DNA of 64,000 bases, from NCBI GenBank assembly GCA_905160935.1, contig CAJHZI010000830.1, positions 41,001-105,000 of the forward strand, given 5' to 3'. A program made the position numbers and the translations under genes. Numbering within the stretch: the first letter of the stretch is position 1; the number at the start of each line of letters is the position of its first letter. This DNA comes from Enchytraeus crypticus. Its lineage: Eukaryota > Annelida > Clitellata > Enchytraeida > Enchytraeidae. Shown here in pieces: positions 11,455 through 23,185 of the stretch. The notes beneath the pieces are model-generated. The model ran no database searches and had not been told where the DNA came from. It saw nothing but the letters and a program-made list of their open reading frames with translations.

Positions 11455-11580
11455 CATGTTTTCATACCACAAGGGATATTGTGATATTGTCAGAGACGGA
11501 TAGGGGTATAGAATCGAACCAATGGTCTCCTGCTTATACAGTAAACGCGCTATCCATTGGGCCATTCGATCAACCAGTAC
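11455..11580 (-). mobile_element. tRNA-like SINE family I copy
   Basis: AGAATCGAACCAATGGTCTC is the reverse complement of a B-box region, and AACGCGCTATCCATTGGGCC fits the A-box side. Same family as 775-890 and 21868-22010. Confidence 0.6.
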
Positions 11581-11610
11581 AAATTAACATTTCAACCTAC
11601 ATGTAAAAAA

Positions 11611-11744
11611 CTGATATAGCCAAGGTTAACGTCAGTTTTCTCACTTGAAAGCGATGTCGATGACGGGCGAGCCCAGGATTTGAACCCCGCACTTACTGAT
11701 CCGCGGTCGAGTATCTTACCGACATCGCTACTGGCTCCAGCCAG
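11611..11744 (-). mobile_element. SINE family A copy
   Basis: Reverse-oriented, nearly full-length: starts with AGCCAAGGTTAACGTCAG, has GGATTTGAACCCCGC (reverse B box) and ends TACTGGCTCCAGCCAGG. Confidence 0.8.
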
Positions 11745-11997
11745 GTTCCCATGTAGGTTTAAAGTTGACACGCTAAACCTCTAGGAGTCATGTCAGGCAC
11801 ATAGAGACTTTTTAATTGCTTCATCAAAACAAACAAGACAAGAAGCAATGTCAAAAATAGCAAAGAAACAAAATTAAAAAATATGTGACTATGAAGTTTT
11901 ACTCTGAGATACATAGTGTATTACTGCACATCATTGAATCGTCTAATTTAATTTCATCGTTTAATTTGATTGATTTTAATTTAATTTGATTTTAATC

Positions 11998-12110
11998 CCA
12001 GGGTGTTGGAAGGTTATTCTTTAATCCGCGACGGCTGCTATTGGAGCGCCAACAAAAGGCAACTATAACTAATAACCATGGAGAGGAAACGGAGGAAATA
12101 ACGAAAACTA
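11998..12110 (+). mobile_element. Family H repeat, copy 1
   Basis: CCAGGGTGTTGGAAGGTTAT, AATCCGCGACGGCTGC and AATAACCATGGAGAGGA. Related copies at 12256-12410 and 31448-31620, and a reversed fragment at 45655-45718. Confidence 0.6.
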
Positions 12111-12255
12111 CAACAACAGCAAACATAAGAATGGAAACCCTAATGCATATGCATACGACATGTGTGTCGTACAGGTGTGTCATACGGCATAAAAAAGTAA
12201 TTTTTGTACATCGAAGAATTCTATAGTTATAAACATGTAGAGAATACAGGTTTTG

Positions 12256-12410
12256 GGTGACCACCTTGTTTCTTTGAAAGGCCGAGTATTGACAGCTTTG
12301 AATAAAAACTAGCTAAGGTGTTGGAAGGATATTCTTATATCCGCACCAGCTGCCATCACTGAGTAATCAAAATTTATTAATAATCACGGAGAGAGGAGTA
12401 AATATTATTA
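12256..12410 (+). mobile_element. Family H repeat, copy 2
   Basis: Carries the longer head GGTGACCACCTTGTTTC and CCGAGTATTGACAGC before GGTGTTGGAAGGATATTC, as in the 31448 copy. Confidence 0.55.
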
Positions 12411-12499
12411 CTATTATTACTATTAATATTATTTTTTAAATTCTTATTTTATTTTATTAATATTATTATTATTATTATTATTATTACTGATGACTCTAT

Positions 12500-12815
12500 C
12501 TCTCCACCTGATAACTCTCTCTTTCTCTTTTTTTTCTCTCTCTCTTTCTATCTCTCTCTCTCTCTCTCCATTGGTGGGTCTCATTACAGCGCAGTTATGC
12601 GAGAGCATGAACGTCACGAGTTCAAACAAGCGCTGTGTCACAGCGATCAATAGAGAGAGAGAAAGAGAGAGAGAGAGAGAAAAAGAGAGACAGAGAGACA
12701 GAGACAGAGAGAGAGAGAGAGAGAGATGTAGACAGACTGAGACAGCGGAGAAAGATAGACAGAGACAGAGATAGAAAGAAAGAGAGAGAGAAAGACAGAG
12801 ACAGAGGCAGATAGA
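12500..12815. repeat. CT-rich then GA-rich microsatellites
   Basis: A TCTC run at 12516-12570 and an AGAG run with GACAGA units at 12652-12815, separated by a short unique segment. The two tracts are complementary and could pair as a long hairpin. Open frames across them are repeat translations. Confidence 0.85.
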
Positions 12816-12925
12816 GAGAGATTTACCTATAGTAGACATTCCACTCCCATGACTCAATGTAACCTCAGTGTTGACCTCTAGCGGTGGATGAAGACAACGT
12901 ATAACGTTTAAGAAAAGCCTGCAAA

Positions 12926-13156
12926 AAGTATCAGTAAACACGCATTTAGTGAAATGATCCACTCTCTTGATATCTATCACTTTTTAATACCACATATTTA
13001 GACCGTTAGGAAATTTATTCGATTTTCCGTGTAGCCAGTCCAGTGAATGTCCGAGATTTTACTCTCAGATCAGCGCGGCGAGGATTCGAACCCACGAGGG
13101 TTCAATGTGTCATTTGAAACTTCATGACGTTACCCCTACCCTATTAAGCCATTCCT
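12926..13156 (-). mobile_element. SINE family B copy
   Basis: Reverse orientation: TAAACACGCATTTAGTGAAA, GATTTTACTCTCAGATCAGC, GGATTCGAACCCACGAGGG, then CTTCATGACGTTACCCCTAC. Confidence 0.75.
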
Positions 13157-14411
13157 GCATGGGCTGACTTTGCTTAATTAACTTAATTAACTTAACTAAG
13201 TTAACTTCACATAACTTAACATAACTTAAAGTAACTAAAGTTAAATTACATTAACTAAACTTAATCAGTTAGACCTATGATTCAGGAAGTCATTCGAAGG
13301 CTCGTAACACTAGTCTATGCAGTCTACAGATGTATAGAAACCTCAGGTTGTTGTTTATCTTTTAAAAGCAGTATAATTCACCGACATATGAGATGGTAAA
13401 CTGCCGTCAAACTAGGTTTTAGCCAATTTTCTTTATACTTTCTTTCTATTAGCGTAATCGTGTAATCATGCATATTGACAGTGATAATGCTATATCACAG
13501 ACGGTGCCTATGTGTACGATATTAACTTTAATTTCTCAATCAATCAATCAATAAGAATTTAATGTCCGGTTCCTCGGCATAAGGTAATGTTAGGGACGTC
13601 AATGTTCTCTTCAATGCTATGTCTAGATTTCTTATTAGAGTGAATTTTTTATATAAAAATACTAATTTAAGGGGGCGGCCTCCAGTCCCCACTTCATGGA
13701 ATCCCCTCCCCTCAATGCCCGGCCACTAGATCAGTCGATACCTTGACAGCTGCAGCCCCTGCCCCTATGTTACGTTCAACATATGTTCGGTCATTGTTAC
13801 ACAACCGAGACACTGCAATAAAATGTAACTCAAAACAATTGTCCTGGGCATTCTCGCTTTTATCGACTAAGCGCTAAATAAGCTTAAGCGTGTGATAACT
13901 ATGATAGCAATGGTAAGAATTATAGATGATAATTTATATCACTACTGCATGATAATTATGGTAGGAATGGTAAGAATTATAGATGATAATTTATATTACT
14001 GCTGGTAATTATGGTAGGAATTGGGATTAGGAGCCGTATGAGAGCAAAGGGTTAGGTTCTATGAAGAATCTTGCTATAGCCGATGACCTACATATTGCGC
14101 GCCACAAAGTTGTCACCAAAATGTCACATGGCAGTTTCTTCCAGAGCCCAAATATAACATGTAAAATAACGACACTGGGTCAGAAAGCTCTACTGCTTGT
14201 TTGAGACCCACACAATATATGCCTCGTATACGACCAAATCTTTTCTATGAGACAGAACCTATGATTGCTGCTGTCAGGGTGTCTTTGAAATATAATTAAG
14301 CGATGACGCAGTTTGGGTCACGAAATTCTTCGGGGAGTACTTGAAAATCAAACTTAGGAGGCACTGTACTATACGGTACCTCACTATAATTGTGTTTTGA
14401 AATACTAATTA

Positions 14412-14620
14412 CGGGGGCCACTTCGTCAAAAGCATAACCCCAAGAAAAGACTGGTATATCACAACAAAAACGAATGCCTCAAACCCGTGCACCCTTAAAT
14501 GGGGAGGGGGTGGTAAAGACCCACTCATATGTGGACATGAAGAGGAAAGCGGAAGACAGAGAATAATGGAGACGTTATATGCCATGGACCTGCTAGTAGG
14601 CCGTGCACTAAGAGAGATAG
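14412..14620 (+). mobile_element. Family F element
   Basis: Longer copy beginning GGGGGCCACTTCGTCAAAAG and ending CCTGCTAGTAGGCCGTGCAC followed by a short GA tract. Confidence 0.65.
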
Positions 14621-15735
14621 AGAGAGATAGCGAGAGAGAGAATACTAATTGTGTTTTGCACTTTTGTATCATTGGCCAAGGGGAGGGGGAGACGCCCCTG
14701 ATGCTGCTCTCGTGCAAATTTGACTACAGCAACTCCATAACTGTTTTCTAATCTTCCAACTGGATCAATTCATAACGACAGAATTTTCTTACACGTGCAG
14801 TCTTCGGTAGCTCCAAATACTATCATATGTTAATTCAGTCCACTCCAAAATTAAGTCTTTGCAGCGGCTCAGAGTCAGAAAAAGGACATATTTCGTACGA
14901 GATATCACAACACCTCTAATTATTATGGTTCCATGTGCAAAATTTTGCCATTGGCAACAGTAGAACTCTAATTCTGTAGGTCCCTTTTTGTTTTTGCTGC
15001 TGCTGCTGCTGCTGATGTTATTATTACTGTTGTTGTTGATTTTATAGTTGTTGCGAAGAAGGAAATAACTTGAGTTGGCAACGCCCAACCGTGATTTGTT
15101 AAATTACAGCACTATTTTAATTATTCATAATTCCTTATAATCTTCTGTCCCCAACTTTGTCCATATTCTTACTTTACAATTATAATTGTTAAAAATTATC
15201 GTGAGACACACCAATCAGCTATAATTTTCATATTTTTATAGAATAAATGTTAAAATTACATATTAACGTGAACATTCTAATGTGTCGTTGTATAACGGTT
15301 CATTTGTTTATCAGAGTTTATCGACGTTGTGTTTATAAATAAAAATCCTGATATATCTCCAAGGTGTGGCTCCTTTAATCTGCCTAATTAAGGCGCCTAA
15401 TATTAGAGCCGAATTGATAAAGCAATCAGTCGTACAGTCGGTAAGCCATTGTTTTTATAGCTTTATTCAGATAGCTTTCGTTTTATTTTGTTATGTTGAG
15501 AACTTTTCGACAAAATGAATTTAGAAAATGATAAAAAATTCTTGGATTTTATAAAATTATTTTCAAGTCTGTATCAGATGTACTCTGTGCTACCAGAAGT
15601 CAATAATTGATATGCTATTAATCAAGGAGGGAAATGTTTTTTGACAAATCATGACTAACACGCCAAACTTTTAAGTCAATGCTTACTTTTGATTCATTTG
15701 TTAGGTATATACTTAGGCTCACCCGTCTGCACAAC

Positions 15736-18703
15736 ATGGCGTTAGAGGTGGGTAAAATAGCTCTAGTGGTAGTCTCGTACTGGGCGATATCGATATCTAT
15801 GGTGTTTGCCAACAAATACCTCGTCGGCAGCCACACGTCGTCCGACATCTCGTTGTTCATTACGTTCCTTCAGTGCCTCGTCACCATCTCAATCACTGTC
15901 GTTATCTATGCGGTCAAGTGTTTGAGGTCAGGAGCAGCACTCAGGTTGTCTGCCATCTTTCCTGAACCCTCCGTCATATTCTCCCGTCAGGTGTGTTGTA
16001 GTGTTTATAGCTGTAGGGTTTGAATGGACTTGGTTATAGTCTGACGATGTCTAATATTGTCTTTACTTATTAGCTGCTGAATGGATGTAACGTCTATCCT
16101 CTTATGTAGCATAATGATAATATGCTTTGCATTTTAACCAATGAGAAACAGTTGTAATAGACTAGGTAACTCTTTCAACCAATTGGAAACAATAATCGGC
16201 TCTTGTCACTCTTTCACTCATAATTTCGAGGGTGCTCGTATGGTTGATTGATTGTTCATGTGGTTATTTTTCAGTAGATTAGTTAATCTATTGCTATATA
16301 CTAATGAATATTATTAGATGAATTGATTGATTGATTGATTGATTGATATAGGTTATGCTGATGTCTCTAAGCTTTGTCTGCATGCTATCGTTCAACAACA
16401 TGTCGAACGATTGATTGATTAATTGATTGATTGATTTATCTATTGGTTGACTGATGTAGGTAATGCTGATGTCTCTAAGCTTTGTCTGCATGCTATCGTT
16501 CAACAACATATCGAATGATTGATTGATTAATTGATTGATTGATTTATCTATTTGTTGACTGATGTAGGTAATGCTGATGTCTCTAAGCTTTGTCTGTATG
16601 CTATCGTTCAACAACATGTAGAATGATTGATTGATTGATTGATTTATCTATTGATTGACTGATGTAGGTAATGCTGATATCTCTGAGCTTTGTCTTCATG
16701 CTGTCGTTCAACAACATGTAGAATGATTGATTGATTGATTGATATAGGTTATGCTGATGTCTCTAAGCTTTGTCTGCATGCTATCATTCAACAACATGTG
16801 GACTGATTGATTGATTAATTGATCGATTGATTTATCTATTGGTTGACTGATGTAGGTTATGCTGATGTCTCTAAGCTTTGTCTGCCTGCTGTCGTTCAAC
16901 AACATGTAGAATGATTGATTGATTGATGTAGGTTATGTTGATGTCTCTAAGCTTCTTCTGCATTCTATCATTCAGCAACGTGTGGAATGCTAGATTGGTT
17001 GATTGATTGATTGATAAATTGATTGATTGATTGATCGATATAGGTAATGCTGATGTCTCTAAGCTTAGTCTGCATGCTATCGTTCAACAACATGTAGAAC
17101 GATTGATTGATTAATTGGTTGATTGATTGATGTAGGTTATGCTAATGTCTCTAAGCTTTGTCTGCATGCTGTCGTTCAACAACATGTGCCTCAAGATGGT
17201 CGGCGTGTCGTTCTATCAGGTCGCGAGGTCAACGACCATCATCTTCGTCGTAATCTTCTCTGTCATCATCCTCAAGCACAGCGTGTCGCGCGCTGTGATT
17301 GGCTGCTGTGCTATGGTAGCCGTCGGCTTTGTGCTCGGCATTGATCAAGAGAAGGTATGAAAATATCAAGTGATTGATTTATCGTGTTGAGTCCGGGACA
17401 CTGAAGAATAAAGTAGCCGTTAACTGCACAGGTTATCAATTAACAGAGGCGATAAAGCATAGACTGAGGAAGGCAACCACGATTCACTTTCAATAATATT
17501 TTAATGATATTGAAATATTTTTGAAATAATGAATAGAATATATTATAAAAATATAGAAATAAATATATAATGTATAAATATATTATTTTATATATTATTT
17601 AATGTATTTTACAATATTGAAATATACGTTAATGATGGCTTTCGAATTGAATTGATGTTTAATTTTGCTGAGAGCAAAATTTATATTATTGAATTTATAT
17701 TAAATTTTTTAATAGACCTTAACCCCTTAGGGAATATTACTTTTTTTATTGTTGTCAATATAAATTGTATAATTTTAATAATAAAAATAAAACAATAGAA
17801 AATATAATAATTTAACAATTTTATACACAGCGTAGATTTAATATACATTTCTAGAATCTGTCGAGATTGTATAGTATATGTAATTTATATATACTTAAGA
17901 TACTCGACCGCGGATCAGTAGGTGTGGGGTTCAAATCCTGGGCTCACCCGTCACTGATATCGCTTTCAACTGAGGAAACTGATGTTAACCTTATCTTGCT
18001 TACCAGCTTTTAGCTATTATTATTATTATTAGTAATTATTATTAGTAATTATTATTAGTAATTATTGTTAGTAATTATTATTAGTAATTATTATTATATT
18101 TCTATATATTTACATCAGGTGCTCGGCAGCCTGTCTATGTGGGGTGTGACTTACGGCGTGGTGTCGAGCGTCTTCATCGCGCTCACCGGTATCTTCACTA
18201 AGACTGCGCTAGAAGTCGTGCAGAAAGATGAGCTGCGTCTCACGATGTCATCAAACTGCGTCGCAGCCATCGCCTTCGTGCCGGTCATCATCCTCTCCGG
18301 GCACCTCCACGAGGCTCTCACGCACACGCAGATATTCGAGTCTTACTTCTGGATTTTGATCCTGTGCACGGGCAGCGTAGGCTCGCTGTTGTCGTGGATC
18401 AGCGCGGTGCAGATCAACGTTACGTCGCCGCTGACTCATCATATCAGCACGAACACGAAGGCGATTCTTCAGACGATCATCGCCGTGCTGTACTACTCGG
18501 AGAGCAAGAGTCTGCTGTGGTGGACTTCGGTGCTCCTCGTTGTCATGGGAGCTTTGACGTACGCAGTCGTACGGATCAGGGAGGAGCAACATCCGAAACC
18601 CGTCAAATCAGAGTTGACTCCGCCTCTTTCCTCTGCTAGCCCCGCCCCCCTGGAGGTTGTGATTGACAAGAGTGTGCTCAGAGGTGAGCTGTCGTTTAGT
18701 TGA
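15736..18703 (+). CDS. SLC35C1: GDP-fucose transporter, SLC35C1 family
   Basis: Exons 15736-15990, 17136-17354 and 18119-18703 (TGA stop), all phase 0, give 352 residues against 364 for the human protein as remembered. A multipass nucleotide-sugar transporter of the Golgi membrane that exchanges GDP-fucose for GMP to feed fucosyltransferases. About ten hydrophobic segments are visible. Family signatures: ISMVFANKYL near residue 20, LSFNNMCLKMVGVSFYQVAR around 96-115, GIDQEK at the exon 2/3 boundary, and SPLTHHISTNTKA followed by VLYYSESKSLLWWTS near the end. Start: the ATG at 15736 gives the expected N-terminus; the same open frame contains an upstream ATG at 15679 that would add 19 residues. 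Intron 1 is odd, with eight tandem decoy copies of the exon 2 acceptor and its first ~50 coding bases (see 16346-17135). Each decoy leads to a stop within a few codons after the copied segment, so only the ninth, distal acceptor yields a full transporter. Confidence 0.93.
16346..17135 (+). repeat. Tandem decoy copies of SLC35C1 exon 2 5' edge
   Basis: Eight copies of a unit made of (ATTG)n plus GATGTAG/GATATAG acceptor plus about 50 exon-2-like bases (ATGCTGATGTCTCTAAGC through TTCAACAACATGT), beginning near 16346, 16456, 16562, 16663, 16741, 16849, 16926 and 17037. The genuine exon 2 follows at 17136. Every copy keeps AG immediately before GT. Exon-derived parts differ from the real exon by a few substitutions. 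Spacing is 77-111 bp because the ATTG filler varies. Confidence 0.93.
17895..18011 (+). mobile_element. SINE family A copy in SLC35C1 intron 2
   Basis: Starts within the head at TAAGATACTCGACCGCGG, has GGGGTTCAAATCCTGGGC and ends TTACCAGCTTTTA. It is followed by ATT-rich repeats and, 107 bp on, by the exon 3 acceptor. Confidence 0.75.
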
Positions 18704-19477
18704 GGGTTTGAAATCATAATTATAATAAGGGTTTATTCTAATCATAATTACAATTGTTATAATTATAATTATTAATTAATTAATTAATTGTTATTAATTA
18801 TTAATTATCATAGTTATAATTATTATATTAAATCATAATTATAGTAAAGGTTTAACGTCCATTTTGCTCATCCAAGGATGATGTCAGGGACGTCATCAAG
18901 AATTGGAAAAATGTAGAAATCAATAATTTTTACATTTAAATTTCTTGTGACTTTTGAATTTAAAATCTTCTATCTCTAGATTTTAGACTATTTGCAAGTA
19001 ATTTTAGTTTGGAATTCTTTTTATTTCTTGCTACTTTAGAATTCAGATTTTGTTTTGATATTTAAATTTTTTGCTGAACTTTACTTCTAAATCTTTTCTC
19101 TAAGTTGTAAATAAGTGTAAAACTTATGCATCGCTCAAATATTAGTGGGAACGAGTAGACGATATGATATTGATGTGTTGTTGCTTACATATCTTATATC
19201 GTAACTACAGAGATGCTTTAGGATATTGAGTTATTCTTTATAAATTGACTATACCCGAGTAGGTTCGGGAAAATTGAAAAATGAACCTACTGACAACCAC
19301 ACGTGTTCGTAAGAGGCGGCTGAAGCAGATCTGTCAGTGAAGAGACTTTTAGCCACGTGGTGATACATGTTCTGATTTGTAGCGACGTTTTAATTTAACA
19401 TTTTCTACTTATATTTCTTATTATTTACGACGACAGATTCAGAGAGACATTGGCGAGAACTCAAGAGTTGGGTGCTG

Positions 19478-19725
19478 ACGCTTTATGACACTTTATGACG
19501 CATGACCCCACATGATCACACATGATCACCCTTGATCCCACATGATCACACTTGATCACGCTTTATGACGTTTTATGTCGCTCTATGTCGCTTGATGACG
19601 TTTGATGGCACTTTGTGACGTTTGATGGCACTTTATGACGTTTGATGGCATATTGTGACGTTTGATAGCACTTTATGACAGTTGATGGCACTTTATGACA
19701 GTTGATGGCACTTTATGACGCTTTT
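19478..19725. repeat. 17-18 bp degenerate minisatellite
   Basis: Units of GACGTTTGATGGCACTTTAT with a CATGATCACAC-type variant block at 19500-19560. Confidence 0.8.
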
Positions 19726-19984
19726 CTGTTTTATTGCATTGTAGATGCTGAACACACAAACGCGAGGAGAGAAAGTGATGCTTAATTGGAGTTCTCTAGG
19801 ACTGTGTGTCTTATCATAGTACTCTGCCCGTCTAATGTTAAGTTTTAGCAGTGATCTACTTGTAATAATTTCAACAACACTTTTGTCGTGTAGTGTACAT
19901 TCCCGTCCTACATCTCATCTCTCCACTTGATAGGACGTGCAGTGGGGCTGAGGGCGTTATGCAAGGATTAAACTATGGTAAACC

Positions 19985-20210
19985 ATTCGTCTGACCTACT
20001 ATCAATCTATAACCCTCTCACAGTCTTCGCTTTTCCTCTAAAAGTCTTCTTACTGTACCGGACATTACAACTGTCATTGGCAAACGCTCCTTCGTTTTCT
20101 GCTTCCACATTAGGGAACTTCTTGCCACAAGATCTTTGAACTTGTAATTGTATTAGTACTTTCCTGGGCAAGCTAAAAACCTATCTCTTTCCACCATAGG
20201 TCAATATTCT
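19985..20210 (+). pseudogene. Decayed 3' end of a non-LTR retrotransposon reverse transcriptase
   Basis: Across several frames the plus strand reads like the C-terminal tail shared by many LINE ORF2 proteins: GKRSFSAS, then LGNFLPQDL, a stop, then TCNCISTFLGKLKTYLF. This mirrors the familiar pattern of S-F-S-x-A, W-N-x-L-P, and ST-F-K-x-x-L-K-T-Y-L-F at the end of such ORFs. Upstream sequence back to about 19985 fits the preceding segment with frameshifts. Stops and frameshifts show it is dead. The clade is not resolved. Confidence 0.6.
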
Positions 20211-20509
20211 AACCCTCTTACCTTGACTTGCACTGTTTTGATCTCGCTTTTTCTTATGGTCGTTGTACATCAGTGAACTGGTTTTCACACTGGTTTTCTT
20301 AAATCATTGTTATTTGTTTAGCTGAGGGCCCGAGGTTTATATTGCTTATATTGCGATCGTGCTGTTGTCGAGCGGTGATTGACCAGGAATTCTTTTATCA
20401 AATGCTAAATACGACATGTTAAGCACTGGCTTCCTGGATTGACTGGAATTAATAAAGTAAGATATTGTTAGTTAATTGATTTAGTTAATGTTTATCAGAG
20501 GTCATAGAA

Positions 20510-20795
20510 TGCAGAATGGAAGGAAATAGAGGCAGAGGCAGGCCGAGATCAGGAATGTTTGATGATTGAGAGACCCACTCATATGTGGACATGAAGAGAA
20601 AAGCTGAAGACAAACAAGAGTGAAGGCTTTATATGCCATGGACCTGCCAATGGGCAGTGCACTAAGAGAGACAGAGAAGAGTGGAAGCGTTATATTCCGT
20701 GGACCTGCCAGTAGGCAGTGCACTAAGAGGGAGAGAAAGAAGAGTGGAGACGTTATATACCAAGAACCTGCAAGTAGGCAGTGCACTAAGAGAGT
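20510..20795 (+). mobile_element. Family F element with internally triplicated 3' end
   Basis: The 3' module ATGGACCTGCCAATGGGCAG to GTGCACTAAGAGAG occurs three times in a row at roughly 65-bp spacing (ends near 20662, 20727 and 20792). Each repeat contains GAGTGGA-G-CGTTATA. Confidence 0.7.
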
Positions 20796-21867
20796 GGTAA
20801 TGTTTAGCCCAATGATGTCGACTCGACGACATTGAAATTATTGTATCTTCACTTTTCTGACTAATTTTCTAATTTTTCTACTCTTCTCATCACTATGGTT
20901 TCTCTATGAGTGTTTTTGTCCACAGGAAGGGTACACCTTCAATTTTGAGTTCACTTTTAATCTCTTATCTGCCATTAAATCTTCAATCATGTTAGCACCA
21001 ATTCAACCGAGATGCAGCTCTCACCTTTTAATGAACCTTTTATGTTGACCGAGCTGACGGCACGTCGGCAAATTGTTCGACATTGTATCAGTAGGTGTAG
21101 GTTCTGAATTTTCTGCTATGGAGCAGAAAATCGACGTTAAACTTGGCTTTATCTCCTTTTTACTTTTTTGTGGATTTGGCTTCAGCTTTGTAAAGCCTGT
21201 TTAGTAACATAAGATGTTGATTTTTCTATTGTTTTGCTGCTATTATAGCATTCGCTGGTTTCTTAGATCGTTTTATTAGTAAAGTTTTGTATTGTCATGC
21301 TATTTACATTGAAGCTGATGTTTTTAGATCAAAATTCATGTGACTGTGGGCATAACTTTTGTTTTTTGGTGTTGAATTAACAGATATTTTGATGCTACTA
21401 GAGCGTGTAATTAAAAAACTCTGCTAAAAATGTTAATACTTAGATTTTACTTCAAGAAATGGTAATTAAAATTAGAATTAGAATTATTTTTCATAGTAAA
21501 GTGATATATGAATAATATTTATGGTACTAATAATTAGCATTTTTCTGTAATTATTAGTATTGTTATGTCTAATACAAGTATACTAATAATTATATTTATT
21601 ACAAAAATAAAGTAGTAGCTGTAAGTATATTTACAATGATTTCAATGTGATACTAATATTTAATCTCTAAGCTAATAGCTACGATTTAACGTTCATTTTC
21701 TTACTCCGGGATGTTTTCAGGAACCTTGTTGTTAAAGCTGCTTCAAAACTTGGCTGAAAATTTTCTTTTTATCACAAAACGTTGCAAAAAAAAGCGATAG
21801 GGGCCTAGAGAACAAAAAAACCGATCAAACTGTTTCTTACAGATGGAACATTAGAACTGTAGAACTG

Positions 21868-22010
21868 TGTTTAACGTCTGTTTCCTTATCACAAGGGATT
21901 CTGTTAGAGACGGTTTGGCTGGGATTAGAACCGATAGCCTCCTACTTCTCAGACAAGCGCGCTATCCTCCCGATTTGCTATCCATGGCCACCTAGCCGGT
22001 ATCCAACCGT
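21868..22010 (-). mobile_element. tRNA-like SINE family I copy
   Basis: TTTAACGTCTGTTTCCTTAT, CACAAGGGATTCTGTTAGAG and GGGATTAGAACCGATAGCC, then AGACAAGCGCGCTATCC. Reverse-oriented tRNA-like module. Confidence 0.6.
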
Positions 22011-22998
22011 GGTCGCGTAGTTTTTCTACTTGAAATTACAATATGTGTGTCTTTATTATAAGCACTTGGTATATGAAAGCAAGTAGGAGTGTTGCTAGGT
22101 GATTTAAAGTTCATGTGTAGACATTTTCCATTCATGTGTAGACATTTTTAGATCTAAATTTAAATTTAATTGTAATTATTATTTAGCTTATTATTATTAT
22201 TGATCTCTTTCTGTAAAGCAGTCTCGAAGATCAATTTCGGCCATGACACTGCTATACAAGTTTTTGTTGTTAATCGTAAGAATAATAGTAAGCCTGTTAG
22301 TATAATTGAACGGCACTGTTGTTGTGTAGTGAATTGTGCCGAGTGTACCTACAAATACGTGTACCAATTTCTTACACCAACTGCTAATTGTAATGAATTG
22401 CTGTTAATAATTTAAATTATTCATAATTATGTGCACCTGTTGGATTCTATTGCGTTCTGCGCTGTATTATCTGTGCTTCGTTTAATGTTTGGCCTCTCCG
22501 GAGCGTTGCATTGTAAATAACCTGATGGATTTCCTTATAAGGACGGATTTAGGGGGGGGGAGTCGGAGGGGGTATGGCGCCCCCTCCGACTCCCGTACCC
22601 ACATCCCCCCCTCGTTGGACGTCTTTCCCCCTCCCTCCCAAAATCCAAATTCAAACAAGCAGAACGTGCTGAGTAGTGTGGCTGCATGGGTTAAAAAAGG
22701 TCCTGACTTTATTTTTTCATAATGAAAAATTAGAAAAATATAAGAACATATGGCAGCAAGTAAACACTGTCCAAATAAAATTCCCCCCCCCCTTACATAT
22801 TCAGGATCCGCTCGTGTTAAGTTTAGCCATTCAGTTTTGTGTGGCGTAGATGTTAGACACTGATGGTATGTTGGGAAGAAAGTAATCAAGCAATATTTGG
22901 AGATTTGATGACTATTTTTATGCTTATTAACTTATAGCTGTTCAGTGTTTTCATTTCTTCTTGTCTGCGATGCATAATAAATAAATAACGAGATTTTC

Positions 22999-23004
22999 TA
23001 ATGG

Positions 23005-23051
<47 letters not shown>

Positions 23052-23185
23052 TTTTGATCTATCTGTCTCCCTGTTGCTCACTTTTTCAAATTCTTCCAAT
23101 CTTCCACTGAACAAAGATACAATTAGACAGTAGTTGATTAGTCATAATTAATTAATTAATTAATTAATTAATTAATTTATCAACA
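22999..23185. repeat. (TC)n and (TAAT)n microsatellites
   Basis: Pure TC run near 23007-23049 and AATTAATTAATTAATT run near 23146-23177. Confidence 0.95.

Larger units (their letters stand above)
9481..15735. other. Intergenic region between the PDZ gene and SLC35C1
   Basis: No coding exon recognised on either strand. The contents are repeats: a ~95-bp degenerate array (9935-10345), SINE family A copies (10893-11011; 11611-11744 minus), SINE family B copies (11176-11392; 12926-13156 minus), a family I copy (11455-11580), family H copies (11998-12110; 12256-12410), GA-rich DNA (12500-12815) and a family F copy (14412-14620). The divergent promoters of the two flanking genes must lie at its ends. 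No core promoter motif is convincing. Confidence 0.55.

Noticed and set aside
12444..12980. Long minus-strand open frame rich in Ser/Leu
   Set aside because: It is a translation of GA/CT microsatellite tracts with no domain, start context or splice support.
18251..18592. Antisense open frame across SLC35C1 exon 3
   Set aside because: Shadow of a GC-rich coding exon; the sense frame has the conserved transporter motifs.
22482..22889. Minus-strand open frame of 135 codons
   Set aside because: Crosses a G/C palindromic patch and repeat-like sequence; no family resemblance, signal peptide or splice context is convincing.
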